Assembly: GCA_019055375.1 (NCBI GenBank) | Contig: JAHQIW010003944.1 | Span: 62,001 to 126,000 of the forward strand | Direction: 5' to 3' | Origin: Parelaphostrongylus tenuis | Lineage: Eukaryota; Nematoda; Chromadorea; Rhabditida; Metastrongylidae | Length of the DNA: 64,000 nt | In this document: piece by piece, positions 56,486-64,000 of the stretch | How positions within the stretch are numbered: position 1 is the first letter of the stretch | Layout: the number at the start of each line of letters is the position of its first letter | Position numbers and translations under genes: made by a program | The notes under the pieces: generated by a model | Told to the model about the DNA's origin: nothing | Seen by the model: only the letters and a program-made list of their open reading frames with translations | Databases searched by the model: none

Positions 56486-56652
56486 GCAGTAACTCGAAAA
56501 AAAAAAACAAAAACCCACCGAGACGGTAAAAGATTATATCATTAACTTTGATAGACTATGCTATTTCCTTCACTTTTAGTTCTCTTAAAAACATCGTCAT
56601 AGCACTTTTGTTTCATAAAAGTCATTAAACTTTTCAACAACTGCACATTTAG

Positions 56653-56778
56653 GTGGATATCGGTCCTGCTTATATCATCTGCACATGCGCATACCAGGCC
56701 TGTACTGAACACTTAAAAGCCGAAATCCACGAACTTTGGCAACGCACAGTTCAACTCAACGAGCATGTGCGCTGCTGA
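56653..56778 (+). CDS. Candidate terminal exon of unrecognised gene (D1)
   Basis: After an ATTTAG acceptor the frame reads VDIGPAYIICTCAYQACTEH then LKAEIHELWQRTVQLNEHVR, C, stop (41 codons). Four cysteines and an amphipathic helix are visible. The D2 counterpart starts at 61,200 after ATCAG with VDNQYICANSRGAY, then a stop. Conservation of the acceptor and first residues supports an exon. It may belong with 56,335-56,485, but that frame stops before any donor, so the gene may already be broken. Confidence 0.4.
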   Translation: MDIGPAYIICTCAYQACTEHLKAEIHELWQRTVQLNEHVRC

Positions 56779-57164
56779 AGCAAATCCGTTTTGCTTTCAG
56801 CGCTCTCAGTGGTAGTTTGAGAGAGTAAATGTGCAAAGGAACAAGTCGGAGTAGGATTTGTTAATTAAGACTAAGGCAGATGGAACTGGTCTCCAAATGA
56901 AAATGTTATCAACTGTTGTCACTACAATTTATAATTCCATTAATCTTCGGATAACTAAAAGGCGCCTAATAGACCGCGCTCGTCTGCGCGGCGTCTCAAA
57001 AGTAGCTCGGTGAGTTGTTTGTTCAAGGCACACGAAGAGCATACTTTGAGTGCGACATCCTTCACCTTTACTGCACATGGTGATAAGGAAGTTACAAGGG
57101 TAAAAACTAGATTATTCTGTACAGAGTTTAGCCGCCTGACAACGATGTGAGGTCTTAATAGCTC

Positions 57165-57216
57165 TCATCTCTCTCTCTCTTTCTTTCTTCCTCTCTCGTC
57201 TCTCGTCTCTCTCGCA
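57165..57216 (+). repeat. CT-rich low-complexity tract
   Basis: A run of tctctctctctttctttc and tctcgtctctcgtctctctc units. Simple repeat only. Confidence 0.85.
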
Positions 57217-57679
57217 ATGAATATGTGTTGTAGAACGCTCCCATGCAAACCTGGTACTAAATTCATGAACTTTTTCCATTATTCTTATTTTTGCTTCAGA
57301 TATTTTATGGCATACAAAACCAACGACTAGCAGTTTTACAACACTCTATAAAAAATTTATATATTTATTGACAGCATGCAATGTATAACAAGTTCTCATA
57401 TTAGATGCACAAGCACTTCTGAAGAGGATTTTCTGAAATATACCATTTTTTGTTCATTGAGAAGCATTAACCCTGTATCTACTATCGATAATCTTATTAA
57501 GGTATCACCAACCGTAATGAAACGATTTCTTGTGATATTTCGATCATTCACTTACAATTGCTTCCAAATTTCATTACAAACTATCACATTGGTATTGTGC
57601 TCGCGACGCTATCGAGTGGTGGTGTGCAAGATCTCAACGTCGTTAGCATGCGGCAAATCCTCAGTGGTGTTTCAGACGG

Positions 57680-58126
57680 GAATGTCATGCACCTCTTCGT
57701 AAGTTGTTCTTATTACGTAGGCAATGTTACAAGGTGATGAAGGAGACTTACCTTTTTTTTTTCTAGTTAGCGCAATTACAAGTGAAAAAGGTGGGAGAAC
57801 AAAGTAGTTGTAGTCGAGTCTGAAGGTTCTCTTCATGCTCAATACGGGCCATTGGTTCGGGATGTCAATTCACAGTATCTTTCGTAACTGTGGATCGACG
57901 AAAAAGTAATAAACTTCTCTGAATGGATGGTACACCGACTTGGTACATATACAGGCAACCGTAAGTCATCGCATAGGCCAAATACGAATTTTTGCATTCC
58001 TACAATGCAGCCTTCATTTCTTTTTGAAAAATCTTTGACAGTAGACCGAAACAGAGTGATTACGATATCGTCGCGGCGTGGCACTAGGCTCATCCCCATC
58101 TCGTAAACCTTTCCGGCATTTAACAA
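57680..58126 (-). pseudogene. R-family coding-like segment, best open copy (R4)
   Basis: The minus-strand ORF 57,839-58,126 contains GCIVGMQKFVFGLCDDLRLP then VYVPSRCTIHSEKFITFSSI. The same frame is visible, with stops, in R1 (GEFLFILCYDFR), R2 (IGDFLFGLCDDIR) and R3 (GELLSGLCDNFR). This is the only one of the four copies without a stop after the CDDLR block. It may approximate the original protein frame. No domain recognised; Cys, Asp and Arg are conserved in the GLCDDLR motif. Confidence 0.4.
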
Positions 58127-58423
58127 CGGACGTCCTATGACACGTCACAACCAGTGTATTCTCAAAACGGCGAGGAAGAGTGCTCGACCAGTTTTCCACG
58201 ATGTTCACAAAGAAGACAATAAAAACGAATTTAATGCTCGAAGTAATAGGATCCTCATAGCAGAATAAAACACAGCGAGATGGACTGAAGAAATATGATA
58301 GGAGGTGAAATATCTTCCTTACCATATATTCAGATCACCTGACTTGCGGTTATTTATTCCTCGTCGTCGATTCCGTTGTAGAGGATTATTTAGCCTCAGG
58401 GGAACGGCTGAACTTGAGGGAAT

Positions 58424-58471
58424 GTGCTACTGATGAGCCCCAATAGGACGAAGCAGGCTCTTGTATAGCAC
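58424..58471 (+). ncRNA. Hammerhead ribozyme-like motif, best stem I
   Basis: GTGCTA (58,424-58,429) is perfectly complementary to TAGCAC (58,466-58,471). CTGATGA follows directly at 58,430-58,436. Stem II is GCCC/GGAC around CAATA with one mismatch. GAAG (58,450-58,453) stands where GAAA is expected. Helix III is CAG/TTG around GCTC, and the cleavage position reads GTA (58,463-58,465), a permitted triplet. The arrangement is type I. It lies in a fragment of the foldback family (aaaacatgttataacc follows at 58,487). The GAAA-to-GAAG change may be tolerated as G-U closing helix III, but activity is unproven. Confidence 0.55.
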
Positions 58472-58660
58472 TAGACCTAACGGCTCAAAACATGTTATAA
58501 CCTTATCACTATCCACTGCGCTGTCCCAACGTAAAGCCTTTTTAGCATGAAAAAAATTCAAAAACTTATACCTTGATTTAGTGCTGAATGCAGAGCATAG
58601 AATGAAAAGAGAGAATGAACTAGTGAACATGACTTAATAAAGTTTATTTATATATATTTT

Positions 58661-58905
58661 ACATCACTTCCATCATCATTTGTAAAAGAGTGTCCTCGCA
58701 ACACGTTGAAACATAGTGAAACAAACACAGTGCAGTGACAAACAAGACATCTGAGTACTATAAATATAAACATAATATCCATCATTTCCATCATCATTTT
58801 TGAAGGGGTGTTCCCCCAACATTTTGAAACATGATGAAATAAACGCAGTGGCGTAACAAACAAGACATTTCGGTTCTATAACTATCGATAGACATAATCA
58901 ATCGA
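58661..58905 (+). repeat. Two-copy tandem repeat, about 120 bases
   Basis: Copy one begins catcacttccatcatcattt near 58,662 and copy two catcatttccatcatcattt near 58,782. Both continue with gaaacat-gtgaaac/tgaaat and aacaaacaagacat words. ORFs across it simply reflect the repeat. Confidence 0.75.
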
Positions 58906-59489
58906 AGATTCGCATGGGAGCATAAGTAGCAAACAAATTTGCTCAAATTAGATTCTATCACTATACTGATTGCATAAACATGATTAACCCTGTTTGAGGA
59001 CTTGATATCAAAGATTTGAGATCTTTGTAGGCATGGCGGTGTATTAATCAACGGTCATAGTTCAGAATCATACTATGGATAACCTTCGTGTCCATTCGAG
59101 ATCGCTCGGCTCCTTTGCACATTTACAATGCATGAATGCATCGACGTATTCGTTATTCTGAGGCTGAAGAGGAGAAAAATTAGTTACCATTATTCACCGT
59201 AAACGCCTGATCCTCATATTAGGTGTGTAAATATGACTTTACCGATTTTTACGGCTCAAATATTTAAGCAAAGCAACTTTTTTAACTACATTTTGCTTAG
59301 CTATGATTTCCGTTATCAGCGAAAACATCTTCCTAATTCTTAGGTAATTCTAACGCCATCGAACAAAAATTTGGTAAGTAAACAGTGTTAAAATGTGGTG
59401 TATTTTTTGATTTGCTAGTTTGTAATTTTGAATTTGGTAAACCTAACTGGTAATCTGGTCGTGCATTGTTGGGAGAGTAAGGCTGATAA

Positions 59490-59835
59490 TGTTGAACCTC
59501 CTAAAATTTCCCATTTCAGCTCTTTTATGACGTTTTCGTTCGGTTTTGCAATTTGATGTCGAGCGTTACCATGCAGCAAAATCACTTCTCCGTGCCTTAC
59601 GGTACATTTCCGTCGTTAATTCGCAGTTAATGGTTCAACTGGTTGATTGTCGTTGAAAAAGTGTTGCATTAAGCGCACAATTTACTACATTTCATGAACT
59701 CGTGCTAAAGGACGCCTTTCTGATCCCACCAATTCCGTTTTGCATCGATTTTGCTGGTTATCCGGCGTCGGCCCATGATATTTTGCGCTTTGGATTGTTG
59801 AAATAAATTCACTTTTAGTCTTCGATCGCGATTCA
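59490..59835 (-). pseudogene. Mariner transposase fragment, catalytic residue lost
   Basis: On the minus strand, KAQNIMGRRRITSKIDAKRN then WWDQKGVL (59,705-59,800) is followed in other frames by LMQHFFNDNQPVEPL, VILLHGNARHQIAKPNENVI and KELKWEIL. The expected order WWDQKGVLYYELL ... VILLHDNARPH ... LGWEILPHPPYS is that of mariner transposases. The second catalytic aspartate has become glycine (HGNA). No terminal repeats were found. An old, truncated copy inserted between D1 and D2. Confidence 0.7.
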
Positions 59836-59859
59836 ATGCAAAAATTCTTCCTTTTCGGC

Positions 59860-62030
59860 TGGTATCAGTCTTCTTCATAATGAGCATGACTCGTGAATCT
59901 TCCCGAAAATGGCGTTTTGTGGGTACAAAAGTCGTCATCTTCAAAATATCATAAAAACCATCATATAATATTCACCTTTCAGAATATTGAAACTGTGGGC
60001 TCATCTTAAAGTGCAGCAAGTCAAAATGTGCAAACAAAGACAATGATTCGCTTTGGCTAATGTTTCAACACCTTTGTCTTTCGAAGCCAACGATCCTAGT
60101 CAGTCATCCTCAGTTGTTCGCCTTTGTTATGGGTCATCATTTTCATCACCGTTTTAGTCGAATATTCTTTGGTTAATCACGCGCGAATGGTGAAGAAAGA
60201 AAGAAAGAAAGGTGTTCTGGGTTCTAGATTATAGATAATGATGAGCCATGTAGGGATTCAAGTGAGCATGGACAACTGAATGTTTATCACTCAAAGAATT
60301 TGAAAAAAATTGTATTTCTAACAAGTTAATGAAGCGGATTGCATGAGAGGAAAGGTCATGGAGTCTTTTAGTGGTTAATAGACCGACGGTAATGTCAACG
60401 GCAGTGAGCGATTTTGAAATGAAAGAGCAAGTCTCCAAGTAAGCTTACATGAGAATCCTTTGTGTGCGCAGTTTTGACTTTTGCTTTGCTTTCAGCGCTT
60501 GTTGTATTGATTCCAGCTGCAGCGAGATTTGGTTACCTAAGAAAAACCGCAATCTAGTGATGTACATCTGCTGAGGGATTTCTTTGTTTGACTACCTAGC
60601 TTTATAGATCTTCTTACATGGCAGGTGAATATGCCATTGGCCATAAAAACCAGAAGTCCCCCTACGATCATGATAATGAAATGATGTAATTTAATAAAGC
60701 GAAAAATCCCGTCATGATGTCAAAATACTTCAAAATAAGCTTTGATGAATTTTGCATGCCTTTCCTTTCACTTGTGCTTTTCTTGAAAACATGATCAAAA
60801 CCATTTTTACTAAAAGTCGGCAACCTTATGATGTAGAGAGATATGACCTCATGATGTAAAGAGAGATGTAAAACTACTTACATTAGGCGGGGCTCGAACA
60901 TTTGACCCTCTATCCGGTGGCACGTGCTCTGACTCGTTGCACTAGTGACACCCGTTTTGCCACAACTCTCTACGCTACATCGCATCTATCTGTATTTATT
61001 TATTTCTACAGAAAGAGCGAGGCAATATAGGCGCTAGCAGCGAGCAGTGCTAGAGCACGCGCTCCCGGCTGGAGTCAGATGCGGGATCAAGTCCCGCCAG
61101 CCGCAAAAAGTTTTCACGCCACTCTACATCACTGGGTATATTTGAAACATCATATCACCGTCAAAAGTGGTCAAAGTAAACGGATTCAATTTTAATCAGG
61201 TGGATAACCAGTACATTTGTGCTAATTCGAGAGGCGCATACTACTTCTGTTTGACACTCATACGAGCCTAAATCCGCGAACCTCGTAAGATTATTAAGCT
61301 CAGTGCAACGACACGTTTGCTATTGTCTAAACACTTTCTCTTCAATCTCAAAAGTACCACAGAGGAATAAATATGTCAGGGATCAAGTTGGAGGAAAACT
61401 GACAATAATAACTAAGACAGATGCTGTTGATTCTTATATGGAAAATATATCAACTGTTTCTACTACAATCTATAATTCCATTATTCTTTGGATAACTGAA
61501 GTAAGCCTAGTGATCTTCGTTGGTCTGAGCAGCGTTCTAGAGGCACCCAGTGAACTGCTTATTTTAGACACAGAAAAAGCATGCTTCAAATTAGAGATTC
61601 TTCACTTCACTGCACTTTCAATATCAAAAGTACAAGTGCAAGATTGGATACCGCTGCGCTTAGTTTTTTTTTTCGGTAATGTTCTAGATGGAAATGTCAT
61701 GCACCTTCTCACGTAGATTGGTCCTCCCCATGAAGGAACCCTCCGAGGTGTAGAAGGAACCATACTTGTGTCCTTTGGAGTGACTGAATAATCAGCGGGA
61801 TTGAATGTGATAAAGGTGAAAAGTAGGGCGCCGTCGAGTGTAAAGGCGCCCTACAACGTACAATACACAGATCGGCGGCTCGGCCTATAGGCTCACAGTA
61901 GCTTCCATAACCTTTGATTCGACAAAATAGTAATGACCTTTTTTGGAAGGAGAGCACCGTCTTGACAAATTCCAGACTACCGGAAATTATCGCATAGGCC
62001 AGACAGAAGTTCTCCAATGTTTATGATGCT
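59860..62030 (+). repeat. Tandem duplication unit D2
   Basis: Partner of 55,880-58,130. The start (catcttcaaaat, aaaccatcatataatattc) is also shared with 41,220-41,340. A G/A-rich cluster gaaagaaagaaagaaagg lies at 60,195-60,212. The ORF 61,303-61,716 includes ENISTVSTTIYNSIILWITE, which matches D1 near 56,900-56,955 at nucleotide level. Minus-strand R3 sequence begins near 61,560. Confidence 0.65.
60826..61145. repeat. tRNA-like back-to-back hairpin element (copy T4), insertion in D2
   Basis: The reverse half has ggggctcgaac near 60,891 and ctctgactcgttgcactagtg near 60,928. The forward half has ctagagcacgcgctcccggc near 61,050 and gggatcaagtcccgcc near 61,083. The outer word cactctacatcactgggtata is at 61,120-61,140. 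Sequence on both sides aligns to D1 around 56,625-56,650, but D1 lacks the element, so this copy moved into D2 or was cleanly lost from D1. Confidence 0.7.
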
Positions 62031-63130
62031 ACCAATAAAGTCAGATCTATGAGATAATCAATCTCTGCTATCAATTCTCCACGTGTTTCTTTGTTTTAGT
62101 GACGATAAAAGGCTTACTTCTGTAGCTGAAAAGCTCTTTTGCATTACTCCAATGCTTCGACTCACCGTATCCGCACATTTGACACGGCGCTTTAGTTGCC
62201 TCTGAAGACTAAAATGCAAAGTCTAATTTGCAAAATCATTATATAAAGATAAACACTTCAAAAAAAATATTTTTTTCGGATTCATTTCTCATCCGAAAAT
62301 TACAAGACAAACGCATTTGTCATGTTAATCGAAAATTAAACATCGAAATTATCTAAAAGACTCAAAAGAGTGCGATAAAAATCACTATAGCTGGGCATAT
62401 TTAGCGGTATGGCATTGCATAACCTTCAACCGAACTCATAACAATTTTGTCCACTTAAAGATGTTCCTTTAGGGTCCACCAAAATATTGCATTATAGTAG
62501 TTCACTTATACTCATAAAACTTTTTATTCGTTCTCATGTAAGTTAAGTTTCCTTGTCCATTTCTCTAGCACTTGCTTTGTAGACGCCGCTGCCACTTCAA
62601 AGATAATGTATTAGCGAACATCACACGTAATCTGAGAGGGTGACATTGATTATTATGGAAATGCCCGTTGTATCACAAAAAGAAACCGCCATTGCTACTC
62701 TAGCTAGGAATGTTTCAAAACTATATTGATTTCTGTCTTTTCTCTATGTAATGTGGCTAAAGCTTACGCCTGCAATAAATAGAATTTGCTATGATTTTCT
62801 CCACCGATTTTGAATAGCTCAAATTCACGAAGAACATTCTCAGTGCAATCAAAGTCCAAACTGGCTTGAAGATGTTTGAAGCACGTGCAGTGGCTATGCT
62901 TCAACAACAGTAGTCAGTCTAACACTGCGATGCGCATATGGAAGAGGAACTGGAAGAAGTTACATGGAAAATTTTTTTTTCCTATTTCTGCTCTGGAATG
63001 TATTCAGAATTAACGAAATGTTCATTTATTTTCTGCAGTAAATGGATGGGGAAAATCCTTGGAAAAAAACCGCGAGCTTCTATGCGCGTGCCATGCGAGA
63101 TGTTCCCGATTACTACATCTTTACGATTCT
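61560..63130 (-). repeat. R-family segmental repeat, copy R3 (inverted)
   Basis: Reverse complement of the R1/R2 unit without the foldback hairpin F. Landmarks are gtgtaaaggcgccctacaac at 61,838, the GELLSGLCDNFR frame near 61,980-62,020 (minus), the IAEIDYLIDLTLLV frame near 62,030-62,085 (minus), cgctttagttgcctctgaag at 62,189 and the cgccgctgccactt block near 62,583. A plus-strand frame at about 63,042-63,146 (NPWKKTASFYARAMRDVPDY) corresponds to the LYARIMED frame of R1/R2, after a TTCTGCAG acceptor-like site. Lack of F at the expected place (around 63,130) suggests F inserted in the R1/R2 lineage or that R3 ends before it. Confidence 0.65.
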
Positions 63131-63134
63131 CCTG

Positions 63135-64000
63135 AAGTCAAATTAGCACAGTTTCACTAATTTCAGAACATATAAATTTACCTTGCTCATTATTAGGGCA
63201 CCCCTTTACATGGCTCCTATCGACCGTGTTGTATTGGCATCACGACGGCTAATTTCAGTGCTCAAAAGACAGAGCTGATTACCTTGAAAGGGTATGATCG
63301 CATTTAACAAATGACATATATTAAAAGCTAAATACTTGGAGGGAAGTATGTAAAGAAGAAGGCTTCCTGTAGCGAAATGCTGCCTATACTCGATAATCCT
63401 TTTCCAACGCAGGCAAACTTTCAAATGAGCAAAGGCGAAGTTAACATTCGATACGATGAACTCGCTTTAGTGAGTCCACTTTGTCAGAAATAGATCACAT
63501 AAAGGTAGTAACGCTCAAGATCAAATAATTTTTTGGATATATACTGTTGACATTCTCCTGAGACTACCTATTTTCTCAAATTTGGTTTCATTTGCTGTTG
63601 TTAAGGATGTTATCCATGTACATATGAAAGTCTCCATGTGCTACTAGTCGAACATTCCAAAAGTCAATGGATTCCTTCTACTTTTCTGACAACCTTGAAC
63701 CTTGATTTGATGTTTCTTAAAAACAATTGTCTTTTCGCCAAGAGCATAGTTCAGACCTTTGATTTCGCCTGCTGGTATAGACTAGGCTCAAAAACAATAA
63801 TAATCTGACAATTCGACAACATGTTTTGAGTCTTTTATGAGGTTTGGTATGGCACATATAACTCTGCGGACAACAGTGGCCATTATGACCCTCAGCTGGG
63901 TCCGCTGTTCGGACGGTTACGAAGATTAGTGCGTGTTACAATGGGAAATCAGGTTGTTCCAGTTCTGGGAGGAATATTACCATCAAAAAATGATTGGTAA
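63135..64000. other. No gene identified; foldback-family terminal fragment
   Basis: No convincing gene. Bases 63,790-63,840 contain caacatgttttgag and words shared with the ends of the foldback family at 24,495 and 25,143. The 72-codon minus ORF (63,206-63,424) has no motif. Confidence 0.35.

Larger units (their letters stand above)
55880..58130 (+). repeat. Tandem duplication unit D1
   Basis: Collinear, diverged match to 59,860-62,030. The first part (gtttgagtcgaatcttctt, aatggtgaagaaa) also resembles the start of the A' repeat. Middle parts align around 56,570-56,700 and 60,760-61,220. The last part (57,680-58,100) is an R-family copy in minus orientation. D2 carries a tRNA-like hairpin at 60,826-61,145 that has no counterpart in D1. 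Confidence 0.65.

Overview
This is a 64 kb, AT-rich, repeat-dominated stretch of a nematode genome, most likely a strongylid (hookworm-like) parasite. That call rests on the transposon types seen: RTE-clade LINEs, mariner elements with nematode-type transposase and a Penelope-like retroelement, plus short introns with TTTCAG-type acceptors around exon-like pieces. I recognised no intact, functionally assignable host gene. What reads as protein is either decayed transposon or short exon-like fragments of unrecognised, duplicated genes, most with stops or frameshifts.

Layout. (1) About 715-13,422 and 46,771-55,190 are diverged inverted copies of one segment. Both carry the same RTE LINE (8,060-10,925 plus; 49,866-52,650 minus), so that LINE predates the duplication. 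Only the left arm has an extra block, 2,870-7,720, holding a 5'-truncated RTE LINE (2,950-4,830), a Penelope-like element with RT and GIY-YIG pieces, an inverted copy of its 3' part, and a hammerhead-ribozyme-like motif at 7,514-7,549. (2) 13,240-29,000 is mostly non-coding, with a complete but broken mariner (17,908-19,077), two foldback elements with hammerhead-like motifs (about 20,555-20,965 and 24,495-25,143), and two hairpin elements of back-to-back tRNA-like sequences (22,955-23,310 and 23,909-24,276). (3) 29,110-33,497 is a tandem pair of about 1.9 kb repeats (R1, R2), each containing a large foldback hairpin. (4) 35,530-37,745 and 41,720-43,840 are direct repeats (A, A') with exon-like frames and a decayed piggyBac-like transposase fragment. 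(5) 37,883-41,184 and 43,471-46,771 are almost identical inverted arms of about 3.3 kb around a 2.3 kb spacer. Each arm holds two internally deleted mariners and an unrecognised gene remnant. (6) 55,880-63,130 is a diverged tandem duplication (D1, D2) carrying R-family copies in the minus orientation. One unit holds a tRNA-hairpin insertion that the other lacks.

Taken together the window looks like heterochromatin-like or accessory genome shaped by transposition and repeated inverted and direct segmental duplication. The most unusual items are the hammerhead-like motifs in foldback elements, the tRNA-like hairpin family with a presence/absence site, the near-perfect palindrome, and the repeat families that keep open frames across copies. 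Functional calls come from motifs read by eye; no alignment or database search was run.
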